Part shown: piece by piece, positions 17,203-25,065 of the stretch
Numbering within the stretch: position 1 is the stretch's first letter
Layout: every line of letters begins with the position of its first letter
From: Clostridiales bacterium
GTDB lineage: Bacteria; Bacillota; Clostridia; Lachnospirales; Lachnospiraceae
Reading direction: 5' to 3'
NCBI GenBank assembly: GCA_021203365.1
Contig: JAJQBI010000064.1
Location: 17,794-69,641, forward strand
Length of the DNA stretch: 51,848 bases
Translations under genes and position numbers: made by a program
Notes under the pieces: model-generated
What the model was told of the DNA's origin: nothing
Database searches by the model: none
The model's input: the letters and a program-made list of their open reading frames with translations, nothing else

Positions 17203-17239
17203 AAAGCCTGTATTTCCACTGAGAGGAAATGCAGGCTTT
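17203..17239 (+). terminator. Rho-independent terminator after the DUF4230 operon
   Basis: 15-base arms (17203-17217 and 17225-17239) pair with one G-U around a seven-base loop. The upstream arm starts AAAGCC and the downstream arm ends GGCTTT, so it may act in both directions. Confidence 0.85.
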
Positions 17240-17309
17240 GTTCATGGGGCAACCAGCCCTTATTGGGCTAATTAATGTCGAATGTTGAAACAAAATACCC
17301 GATATTCTG

Positions 17310-17564
17310 TTAATCAATACCGAGGTAACACAACACCATATCCGCGCCAATGGATGCACTCAGCTGATCCGCCACATCATCCGCCTGGATCGCCACACCG
17401 TGGAACACGGCAGGTGTTTCAAAGGAATACTCATTTACCATCCACGCATAAGCCATTACAGCAGTAGAATCGATATCTGCAGTATAGGTTTCTACGTCGA
17501 TTGCAATCCGGATTCTTTTGCTTATTAATTGGAAATTGCGGATTTTATCCTGAACAACAGGCAT
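17310..17564 (-). pseudogene. Possible gene remnant on the minus strand
   Basis: An 84-residue open frame ending VLCYLGID with plausible protein-like composition (RIAIDVETYTADIDSTAVMAYAWMV). It has no ribosome-binding site before the Met and no recognisable family. It lies in the 533-base gap between a terminator and the BspA-like gene. It may be the end of a decayed gene whose 5' part is gone, or a chance frame. Apart from this frame, the gap holds the terminator at its left and the MerR-type promoter at its right. Confidence 0.2.
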
Positions 17565-17586
17565 GCGAATCGGGAAAAAATATCTG

Positions 17587-17616
17587 TTGACTGCACGGAA
17601 GGTGCAGTCATAGTAT
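17587..17616 (+). promoter_or_regulatory. Second MerR-type promoter/operator, before the BspA-like gene
   Basis: TTGACT (17587-17592) and TAGTAT (17611-17616) have an 18-base spacer. A palindrome with perfect 9-bp arms (TGACTGCAC, 17588-17596, and GTGCAGTCA, 17602-17610) fills it. The -35 hexamer, CTGCAC/GTGCAG core and spacing equal those at 14961-14990, so the MerR regulator at 15006 is the likely controller of this promoter. Confidence 0.8.
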
Positions 17617-17713
17617 TTTTTTCAGGAATGGTGCAATAAACGAATCCTAAAAACTGCTGGTATAAGCCGATGTGCCATACAGGAATATGGAGATGGAAAG
17701 GAAGGGGATAAGG

Positions 17714-19555
17714 ATGAGAAGATTCGTCAGGTACAGTATGGCTGTTGTAATTGGGTGTTTTCTGTGTTCATTTGCTGTAAATGCGGAAGGCATCTTTGAA
17801 TATGAGGTACTGGAGGATGACACAGCCGCCATTACCGGATATGATGGGGATGAAAATCTGATAATCCCGGAACAGATAGATGGCTATGTTGTCTCTGTAA
17901 TTGAAGAAAAAGTATTTGATTATGATACCTTTGACAGTGTAACAATCCCGGCATCCGTGGTCTCAATAAAAGACGATGCTTTTTATTATTCTGTGATTCA
18001 TACAGAATTAAATCTTCCTGAAAATGTTGATATCGGGTCGGAGGCTTTCAGAGGAGCAGAGTTGCCGGAGACGGTTGTAATCCCATCGGGAACAACCGTT
18101 GGTAAGGAGGCGTTTGCCTATTCCAGCGGTATAAAATCTCTGACAATTTCAACGGGAGTTATCCTGAAGGATGAAGCTTTTTATTATGCGGGGGATTTGG
18201 ATTCAGTTATCATATCAAGTGGAATTACGATTGAGGACGATGCCTTCAGGGGATGCTCGGATTTGGAGAACATTGCTGTAATTGAGAATAATGATTCCGC
18301 TCTTGAAACCGTGATTTATGACGATGCGTTTGCATATTGTGATTCACTGGAAAATGTAACTTTGCCTGCAGGAACAATTATGGAAAAAGAAGCATTTTAT
18401 TATTCAAGAATTAGGGAAAGCCTGACATTTGAAGGGAGTGTTTCGATCGGGAAAGATGCATTCAGAGGCTCAGACCTCCCGAAAACAGTATTTATTCCGG
18501 CGAATTCTGTGATTGGAAAGGATGCGTTTGCTTATTCTGAGGGAATTGAAAGTCTGACAATTGGAGAAAATGTGACCGTAGATGATGAAGCATTTTTTTA
18601 CGTTGATGATCTGGCAAATGTTGTGATTCTGTCAAATGTTCAAGTTGGAAAAGACGCCTTCAGGGGAAGCTCTGTGGAGGAGGTGAATATTTCTGATAAT
18701 TGCACGCTGGACAGAGGTGCTTTTGCATACTGCTCAGAGCTTGAGACGGCAAATATGGCGGTCAGTGTAACGGCCGGGGAGGATGTTTTTACCGGTTCAG
18801 ATCCTGTAATGGGAACGGATGTTGTAATTGAAGAGGCGTTGCTGGAAGCGTCCGAAGATGAGACTGCCGAGGAAGGAAATGAGGAGGCTGTATCGGACTC
18901 TGTATCGGCGGCCGGGAACGAAGGACCGGTAATTACGGATCTCAGCGAGGCCCGGGAACTCCAGGATATATGCGGATTTATAGAAGCAGAAGGAGAAACG
19001 CTGGCGGAAGAAAATGCCTTAAAAACTGCAGAATTGCTTGCACTGGCAGATTCCTATTCCGGATATGTGAGTAATTATCAGGCTTTTAAGGATTATTATG
19101 GGGAGATAGAAAGGGAGACGCTTACATATTATAATCTGCTTCAGAAAAGCGCGCTCGCTTATTACGAAATGATGGTCGATACAGTGGATTTTTATGACTA
19201 TGACTCCTGGGATGATGCGATGGGTGATTTTTATGACTCCTGGGATGACGCGCTGGGGGATTATTATGATGAGTGGGATGACCTGTATGGAGATGTGTAC
19301 AGTGCTCTTGATGATGTTATAAGCGATGGATATGACACAGAAGGTTACGCGGAAATATCCGGGACCTGGTCTGCAATGTATGATGATTATTCAACAGGCT
19401 GGTCCCAAATGTATGACATGTATTCTGATGTGTGGAGCTATATGTATACTTTTTATTCGGAAGTATGGAGCGGATTTTACAATCAGAATCCTGACATTGA
19501 AGCGGCCATGGCAGAGGCGGAGGAGAACTCTGGCATGGACAGTCCGGACATTTAA
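17714..19555 (+). CDS. BspA-like leucine-rich repeat surface protein with acidic aromatic C-terminus
   Basis: 613 residues. The start at 17714 gives a good signal peptide (MRRFVRYSMAVVIGCFLCSFAVNA) and a GGAAGGGGATAAGG ribosome-binding region. Residues about 45-370 are leucine-rich repeats of the BspA/LRR_5 type, roughly 22 residues each, with a recurring xAFxxS...VxIPxxVxIGxxAF pattern. An acidic linker follows (residues 380-440). The last 180 residues form an unusual domain rich in Tyr, Trp and Asp, with near repeats of YDSWDDAMGDF, YDSWDDALGDY and YDEWDDLYGDV. I see no LPXTG sorting motif or membrane anchor at the end, so it is secreted or attached otherwise. Repeats of this type often take part in adhesion. 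It is probably controlled by the MerR protein at 15006. Confidence 0.8.
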   Translation: MRRFVRYSMAVVIGCFLCSFAVNAEGIFEYEVLEDDTAAITGYDGDENLIIPEQIDGYVVSVIEEKVFDYDTFDSVTIPASVVSIKDDAFYYSVIHTELNLPENVDIGSEAFRGAELPETVVIPSGTTVGKEAFAYSSGIKSLTISTGVILKDEAFYYAGDLDSVIISSGITIEDDAFRGCSDLENIAVIENNDSALETVIYDDAFAYCDSLENVTLPAGTIMEKEAFYYSRIRESLTFEGSVSIGKDAFRGSDLPKTVFIPANSVIGKDAFAYSEGIESLTIGENVTVDDEAFFYVDDLANVVILSNVQVGKDAFRGSSVEEVNISDNCTLDRGAFAYCSELETANMAVSVTAGEDVFTGSDPVMGTDVVIEEALLEASEDETAEEGNEEAVSDSVSAAGNEGPVITDLSEARELQDICGFIEAEGETLAEENALKTAELLALADSYSGYVSNYQAFKDYYGEIERETLTYYNLLQKSALAYYEMMVDTVDFYDYDSWDDAMGDFYDSWDDALGDYYDEWDDLYGDVYSALDDVISDGYDTEGYAEISGTWSAMYDDYSTGWSQMYDMYSDVWSYMYTFYSEVWSGFYNQNPDIEAAMAEAEENSGMDSPDI

Positions 19556-19580
19556 GGAAAACGACGCAAAAAATATCTCA

Positions 19581-19608
19581 GGCAGATGGAAATATCCATC
19601 TGCCTTTT
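19581..19608 (+). terminator. Rho-independent terminator after the BspA-like gene
   Basis: A perfect 9-bp stem (GGCAGATGG, 19581-19589, with 19596-19604) surrounds AAATAT and is followed by TTTT. Confidence 0.85.
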
Positions 19609-19748
19609 CCGGCATATCGCAGAGGCGTGATTTAAGGGTAGATACTTTCGAAATCATATGATACTATAAAAACAGATAATTACAGAAATTATCTGATGCG
19701 AATGAAAACGGCCAATGAAAGCCGGCTTAAATGATTTGGAGGCCTTAT

Positions 19749-21500
19749 ATGAACCTGCCGAGATTTTTAAAATTAACAGATGAAGAATGCGCGGCTCGAA
19801 CCCGTGAGGAGCTGGCATGTTTTATTCATGAAACCGCGCGGAAGCTGCCTGTGGAAAAAAGAGAGGAATTCCTGGATGCCCTGAGAGGAATTGGAGATCC
19901 AGGGGCTTTGACACAGGACAAAAGAGCGCAGAGTTTTCCGGAGAGATGCGACGCCATGGCTGCGGAGCTGGCCAGAATTGAGAATGGTGAGCTGGAGCTG
20001 GAAAGCGAGATAAATGAGGAGTATGATGACTGGTATAACAGTGTCGAGGAAGAATTTCTTTTCTCGGATCCGGATGGAATTGGAAGGATTCTTGAAAAAG
20101 CCTGCGCTTTTCTGTATGAGTGTGTGGATAATGAAGCATATGTGACTGGAAGCGAAATCGCGGAGATTCTGCTGGAGCTGGAGATTTTCGTCACTGGGGA
20201 ATATGCGGAATGTGTAGACGAACCTCTGTCATTGTCGGAGATGGCGGAAAAAAGACTTGTGAAGATTGATATGAAAAAAGTGCTTCTCTGTGCGCTGTAT
20301 GCGGAATATCGCGCTTCAGAGCCAAAGGACAGGCCAAACGCACTTTACTGGATTTTTTCTAATTATACTTCTTATGGGCTCACTCTGGAACAGCTGATGC
20401 AGCAGGAGGATGGTCTGCCGGAATTTGACCAGTTTCTGAAGGCCTGGATTTCATATCTGGGCATCCAGACAGGCAGGCTTTCTCAGAAACTTCTGAATGA
20501 GGCGATGGAGCTGGCGGACGATGACTGCTGTCTTCTGGAAAACGCGCGGCGATATGCGGATCAGCATCCCGGGCTGTATGAAAAATATATAAAGAGTCAG
20601 ATGAAGGAAGCTTCTGCGTCCGAGGAGACGGAATTATATGCGGTCGGGCAGGAAGCGCTGCAAAGGATTAATAAGAAATATGTGGTTCGAAGCAGAATCG
20701 CTCTTCTGATGCTGCGGATGGCCATGGATCTGAATAAAGAGGCAGAGCAGGACGACTGTATGCTGGAAGCGTTTCGCTCTGATTCTACCGCAGCGAATTA
20801 TATGAGGGTCCGGCTGACCTGTCATGATACTTCGAAATATCTGGGGAAGCTTTCCGGAATATGCCGTGGCTTTTATATGGAAAATAAATGGTCCGACATG
20901 CCAGGGGGAAAAGGTGAGCTGACAGAAAATGTTGTGGACAAAACCATGGCATTTATGCTTGCTTTTCTGGAAGGGGATTTTGAAATTGTCTTAGCGGAAG
21001 GAATGAATGTAAAAAGGCCGCTGGGATGGAGCGGTTCCTTCATGAAATGCGGGCTGGCGTCATTTCTGCTTCTGCTGCTGGAATCTGAAGAGCTGAAGAC
21101 CGGTGGAACAGAGATGTGCAGAATGGTTATCCGCCATGTGGGAAACCTGGATTTTTCCACCGCGGTGGAGGCAGACGAAGGAAAGGATGAGGTGAAAAGA
21201 TTCTGGAAAACCTTTTCTGCGTGGAAGAGAACGGTGCGCCTGTCTTCAGAGCAGAGAGAGGCTTATTTAAAACGCGCGGAAGAGCTGATCGAACTGCGTG
21301 TGCAGGGGATTATGGAAGCCAACAGGAGAAATTATTACGCTGAGTGCGCGGCTTACGTGGCCGCTCTGGGCGAGGTGAAGGAATCTGCCGGGGAGCCGGG
21401 AGGCAGGCAGAGAGTGATGGAACAGTACCGGGCAAAATATTCCCGGAGAAGCGCGTTTCATCAGGAGCTCAGAGCATACGGGATGAAAAAAAGAAAGTAG
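19749..21500 (+). CDS. Uncharacterised 583-residue helical protein
   Basis: I do not recognise this family. ATG at 19749 is chosen because TTTGGAGG (19735-19742) precedes it by six bases; the ATG at 19731 lies upstream of that site. The protein is soluble, without signal peptide or membrane segment, and is almost wholly alpha-helical, rich in Glu, Ala, Leu and Arg. Pieces such as ANYMRVRLTCHD and YAECAAYVAALGEV have the look of TPR- or HEAT-like helical repeats. The C-terminus ends in a basic tail (GMKKRK). It stands alone between a terminator and the HTH-Uma2 gene. A scaffold role is one guess; no catalytic motif is seen. In other Clostridia similar proteins accompany SWIM-type zinc-finger genes, but none is next to it here. 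Confidence 0.6.
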   Translation: MNLPRFLKLTDEECAARTREELACFIHETARKLPVEKREEFLDALRGIGDPGALTQDKRAQSFPERCDAMAAELARIENGELELESEINEEYDDWYNSVEEEFLFSDPDGIGRILEKACAFLYECVDNEAYVTGSEIAEILLELEIFVTGEYAECVDEPLSLSEMAEKRLVKIDMKKVLLCALYAEYRASEPKDRPNALYWIFSNYTSYGLTLEQLMQQEDGLPEFDQFLKAWISYLGIQTGRLSQKLLNEAMELADDDCCLLENARRYADQHPGLYEKYIKSQMKEASASEETELYAVGQEALQRINKKYVVRSRIALLMLRMAMDLNKEAEQDDCMLEAFRSDSTAANYMRVRLTCHDTSKYLGKLSGICRGFYMENKWSDMPGGKGELTENVVDKTMAFMLAFLEGDFEIVLAEGMNVKRPLGWSGSFMKCGLASFLLLLLESEELKTGGTEMCRMVIRHVGNLDFSTAVEADEGKDEVKRFWKTFSAWKRTVRLSSEQREAYLKRAEELIELRVQGIMEANRRNYYAECAAYVAALGEVKESAGEPGGRQRVMEQYRAKYSRRSAFHQELRAYGMKKRK

Positions 21501-21656
21501 AGGGACTGTGATTCGATGATTTTCCGCGCTGCATGTATAGCAGGAAACTGGTATAGTGGGGAGGCGTTTCTGCCTTCCTTTTCCATGCTGTGATCCTGTG
21601 ATTTCGCTTTGGCATAATCATGGCATAAAAAAAGAAAATAAATGGAAATAAAACGG

Positions 21657-21685
21657 TTGACATACACCCGATGTTTTAGTATCAT
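21657..21685 (+). promoter_or_regulatory. Consensus promoter for the HTH-Uma2 gene
   Basis: TTGACA (21657-21662) and TATCAT (21680-21685) with a 17-base spacer, about 45 bases before the ATG at 21735. Confidence 0.75.
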
Positions 21686-21734
21686 GGTGATAGAAAGAAA
21701 CGGAAATTTGTCGTGGAAAAGGAAGTTGAGTTCA

Positions 21735-22559
21735 ATGACTGTAGAAGAGATGAAAAGCAGGAAAAAGGAACTGGGGTATACAAACGAGATGATTTCTGAG
21801 TGGTCGGGAATACCGCTGGGGACTGTGCAGAAGATCTTCGCAGGCGTGACGAAGACACCCCGGTATGAAACTCTGCGGGCGCTGGAAAGGGTACTTGACG
21901 CGCCGTGGACATATGGCAGGGTGCCAGAGGCGGACGCAGCAATGGTTCGTGAACCGGCCGCGCGTTATGATATCAGGAGGAGAGGAACTCAGGGCCAGTA
22001 TACACTGCGGGATTACTATGAAATTCCGGAGGAGCAGAGAGTGGAACTGATCGATGGCATTTTGTACGACATGGCGTCTCCTTCCTCTGTCCATCAGATA
22101 CTGGTTTCCCAGATCTGGAGTATGCTTCAGACTTATATTATGGAGAAGGGCGGGGAATGTATGGCGATGTTGTCACCGCTGGATGTGCAGCTGGACTGTG
22201 ATGACAGGACCATGGTTCAGCCGGATATTACCGTAGTCTGTGATCGGAGCAGAATCATTGCGCGCTGTATCTATGGCGCCCCGGATTTTGTGGTGGAAAT
22301 TCTTTCGAAATCCACGAAAAGGAAGGATATGTTTGTCAAACTGAATAAATACATGAATGCGGGAGTGCGTGAATACTGGATGGTGGACCCCATGCAGAAG
22401 CGGGTGATCGTCTATGATTTTGAGGCGGATAACTATCCCGCGATTTATGGATTTGATTCGAAGATTCCTGTAGGAATTTTCGGGGGTGAGTGTGAGGTGG
22501 ATTTCAGACAGATCTATGAATATGTGAGCTTTTTGTATGAGAAGGGCGCGGGCGAGTGA
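21735..22559 (+). CDS. HTH-Uma2 fusion: N-terminal helix-turn-helix and Uma2 family nuclease-like domain
   Basis: 274 residues. ATG at 21735 starts MTVEEMKSRKKELG, preceded by AAGGAAG. Residues about 4-55 are a Cro/C1-like helix-turn-helix (NEMISEWSGIPLGTVQKIFAGVTKTPRYETLRALERVL). From about residue 93 follows a Uma2 domain of the PD-(D/E)XK superfamily: YEIPEEQRVELIDGILYDM, then the Asp of QPDITVV, the Glu of FVVEILS and the Lys-rich STKRKDMFVKL helix, and REYWMVDP. Uma2 proteins are putative endonucleases of unknown biological role, often found in many copies. The fusion to a DNA-binding domain would suit sequence-directed cleavage or regulation. It has its own consensus promoter. Confidence 0.85.
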   Translation: MTVEEMKSRKKELGYTNEMISEWSGIPLGTVQKIFAGVTKTPRYETLRALERVLDAPWTYGRVPEADAAMVREPAARYDIRRRGTQGQYTLRDYYEIPEEQRVELIDGILYDMASPSSVHQILVSQIWSMLQTYIMEKGGECMAMLSPLDVQLDCDDRTMVQPDITVVCDRSRIIARCIYGAPDFVVEILSKSTKRKDMFVKLNKYMNAGVREYWMVDPMQKRVIVYDFEADNYPAIYGFDSKIPVGIFGGECEVDFRQIYEYVSFLYEKGAGE

Positions 22560-22598
22560 TGGAAATTTTTGTATTTATGAAGAGGAAGGTATGAGGAA

Positions 22599-24116
22599 AT
22601 GAGCAGTGATCGATTGAAAAAGGCGAGAGAATATGAAAGGGTTTTCGGGGAGGAAATCTCATGGGAGGAGCGCCCGCTGTTTCATGTGACCCCGACGGTG
22701 GGATGGCTCAATGACCCCAACGGATTCTCTTTATATAAAGGCGAGATTCATTTATTTTATCAGTATCATCCCTATGGGACGCAGTGGGGTTCCATGCACT
22801 GGGGGCATTTGAAAAGCCGGGATTTTATCCGGTGGGAACGCCTACCGGCGGCGCTGGCTCCGGAACGGGAATATGATCGGAACGGCTGTTTTTCCGGCAG
22901 TGCGGTGGAACTGCCGGACGGAAGACATCTGCTGATGTACACCGGAGTGTCCGGGGAAAGGGAAGGCCGTGCACGTCAGACTCAGTGCATTGCCCTTGGG
23001 GATGGGCTGAATTATCAGTCCTTTTCGGGCAATCCGGTTCTGACCGGGGAGAATCTTCCGGAGGGCGGCAGCGCGGAAGACTTCCGGGATCCCAAAATAT
23101 GGTGGGATGAGGAAGAAAAGCGCTTTTTTGCGGTGGCCGTCAACCGGACCTCCGATACCAGCGGTGCGGTTCTCCTGTTTGGAAGCAGGGATGGCATGAG
23201 GTGGGAGTATCTTGCCACGGTAGACCGATGCAGGAATGAATACGGAAAAATGTGGGAATGCCCGGATATGTTTGAGCTGGACGGTATGGAGCTTCTCCTT
23301 GTCTCTCCCATGGAAATGCAGGCGAAAGGTCTGGAGTTTCACAGCGGGAATGAGGTGATCGGTCTGATGGGCCGTTATGAGAAAGAAACGTATAGTTTCC
23401 GCCGGGAAAAGGTGGTGCCTGTGGATCTCGGCCTGGATTTTTATGCGCCGCAGACTCTGCTTATGCCGGATGGAAGACGGATCATGATTGCCTGGATGCA
23501 GTCCTGGGAGAGCAGCCGGTTTTGCCCGGAGGGGGCGAAGTGGTTTGGTATGCTCACCATTCCCCGGGAACTCCGTATTATAGACGGACGGCTGATTCAA
23601 AACCCCGTGCGGGAGCTGGAGGCTTACCGGATCCATCCGGTAATTTACAGGGAACAGAAGATTTCCGGAGCTTCGGAATCAGGAAAGCGGGAAGGACGGA
23701 TCCGTTTTCCGGGGATTGAGGGCCGTATTCTGGATATGACTGTCCGAATCCGCCTGGAAAAGGGCTGCCGCAGATTTACAGTTTACTTTGCGGAGGATGC
23801 CCGGTATTATACGGCTCTGACTTATTGGCCAGGAGAAAACATCCTTCATCTGGACCGCACCTGGTCCGGACTGCGGTATAATATTGTGAATCAGCGGAAG
23901 CTGCGCGTCAGAGAAAAGAACGGAGAGCTGAAGCTTCGTTTCATTCTGGACCGTTTTTCCGCGGAGATTTTTGTAAACGATGGGGAGCAGGCGCTCTCCG
24001 CCTGCCTGTACACACCCGGAAAGGCCCGGGGGATTTCCTTTGAGGCGGACGGATGCGCGGTGATTGATATTGAGAAGTACGAAATCCGGGATTTTTCAGC
24101 TGCCGGGAATATGTAA
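22599..24116 (+). CDS. GH32 beta-fructosidase (sucrose-6-phosphate hydrolase/invertase type)
   Basis: A 505-residue glycoside hydrolase family 32 enzyme. The catalytic triad is visible: nucleophile Asp39 in WLNDPNG, Asp164 of the FRDP transition-state motif, and the acid/base Glu220 of WECPD. A five-bladed propeller (to about residue 330) is followed by a C-terminal beta-sandwich (about residue 350 to the end), the usual GH32 layout. There is no signal peptide, so it is cytoplasmic and should hydrolyse imported sucrose, sucrose-6-phosphate or short fructo-oligosaccharides. No transporter or fructokinase adjoins it, so the substrate is not fixed by context. The start follows AGAGGAAGG by nine bases. 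Confidence 0.9.
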   Translation: MSSDRLKKAREYERVFGEEISWEERPLFHVTPTVGWLNDPNGFSLYKGEIHLFYQYHPYGTQWGSMHWGHLKSRDFIRWERLPAALAPEREYDRNGCFSGSAVELPDGRHLLMYTGVSGEREGRARQTQCIALGDGLNYQSFSGNPVLTGENLPEGGSAEDFRDPKIWWDEEEKRFFAVAVNRTSDTSGAVLLFGSRDGMRWEYLATVDRCRNEYGKMWECPDMFELDGMELLLVSPMEMQAKGLEFHSGNEVIGLMGRYEKETYSFRREKVVPVDLGLDFYAPQTLLMPDGRRIMIAWMQSWESSRFCPEGAKWFGMLTIPRELRIIDGRLIQNPVRELEAYRIHPVIYREQKISGASESGKREGRIRFPGIEGRILDMTVRIRLEKGCRRFTVYFAEDARYYTALTYWPGENILHLDRTWSGLRYNIVNQRKLRVREKNGELKLRFILDRFSAEIFVNDGEQALSACLYTPGKARGISFEADGCAVIDIEKYEIRDFSAAGNM

Positions 24117-24186
24117 TGATACAAGGATTTCGGGAGCACGAAGTGCGGACACCCGCAGGGCGCTCTGTGAGGAAATCCGCGTATCA
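24117..24186 (+). repeat. 70-base imperfect palindrome abutting the GH32 stop codon
   Basis: TGATAC (24117-24122) pairs with GTATCA (24181-24186), and GGATTTC with GAAATCC just inside, separated by two unpaired bases on each side. The interior holds a GCACGAAGTGC hairpin and more local stems. It begins at the base right after the stop. It resembles the REP-like intergenic palindromes of Lachnospiraceae as I remember them, but only one copy is in this window. Confidence 0.55.
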
Positions 24187-24280
24187 TAGCGACAAAATAC
24201 TTTTTGCCGCTTCAATCATGTATTAATAACCGCTCCGGCGGTTTACGGAAAGAATCCGTCTGAGATGTGTGTGTATCTTT

Positions 24281-24330
24281 AAAAGAGCATTTAAGAGAGA
24301 AAAAAATCTCCTGAATGCTCTTTTGTTTTC
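24281..24330 (+). terminator. Rho-independent terminator after GH32
   Basis: 18-base arms (24281-24298 and 24307-24324) with two G-U pairs surround GAAAAAAA, and TTTTGTTTT follows. The 370-base gap from 24117 to the sigma gene at 24487 contains this, the palindrome above and no other gene that I can support. Confidence 0.88.
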
Positions 24331-24486
24331 CTGTATCTTTTTGGGCCTGTGAAGTATCTAATAAGTGTAAGCAGCAAAGAGAAAGATTCCTTCGAAGGTG
24401 TGGCTGCCGACAGATGGTACCGGGGTTTTCTTTTGCGAAGGCGGAGGAAGTCCTTCTGCAGACTGTGGAAAAGAAAGGAGACGGTT

Positions 24487-25065
24487 ATGTCTTTTATGGC
24501 AACAGAAGAAAGAGCTCTGAAGAGGGCGGATCCGCATCTGGTCAGAAGGGCCATGGGGGGAAACTGTGATGCTTTTGGCCAGCTGATTCATATGCACCAG
24601 GAATATCTGTACAGAACTGCATTTCTGTATGTGAAAAACGAGGATGATGCGCTGGATATTGTGCAGGAGTGTATTTTAAAGGCCTATGAGTCAATGGGCA
24701 GGCTGCGGAGACCGGAATTCTTTAAGACCTGGCTGACCAGGATTCTGATTAACTGTGCGAAGCTGCATTTGCGGCGCTGCAGCCGGATTTCTCCAGGAGA
24801 TGTGGAGGAGAGAGGAGCAGGGGAAAGGACTTCCCTGGAGCCGGCGGTCTCTGTGGAGGAAAAATGGGACCTTTTTCATGCCATCGATCGACTCCCGGAG
24901 AGATACCGCTCCGTGGTCATTCTGAAGTATTTCAATGACCTGAAAATCAGTGAGATCGCATCGGTGCTGGAGATTCCGGAGGGATCGGTGAAATCCTATC
25001 TGTACCGGGCCAAAAAGGAGCTGCGTGTTTATTTGGAGGAGGATGAATATGACAAAACGTTTTGA
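24487..25065 (+). CDS. ECF-type RNA polymerase sigma factor
   Basis: 192 residues; ATG at 24487 follows AAAGGAGA. Region 2 (about residues 27-92) has the expected AFLYVKNEDDALDIVQECILKAYESM motif that binds core polymerase and the -10 element. Region 4 (about residues 135-185) has LPERYRSVVILKYFNDLKISEIASVLEIPEGSVKSYLYRAKKEL, a clear helix-turn-helix for -35 recognition. It overlaps the downstream DUF4179 protein gene by 17 bases, so it is cotranscribed and probably held inactive by that protein. I cannot find a convincing self-promoter of the usual ECF kind upstream. Confidence 0.93.
   Translation: MSFMATEERALKRADPHLVRRAMGGNCDAFGQLIHMHQEYLYRTAFLYVKNEDDALDIVQECILKAYESMGRLRRPEFFKTWLTRILINCAKLHLRRCSRISPGDVEERGAGERTSLEPAVSVEEKWDLFHAIDRLPERYRSVVILKYFNDLKISEIASVLEIPEGSVKSYLYRAKKELRVYLEEDEYDKTF

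Noticed and set aside
19201-19480. Repeated Tyr/Trp/Asp codons as a CRISPR or tandem DNA repeat
   Set aside because: The repetition is at protein level inside one frame, with varied DNA and no spacer pattern.
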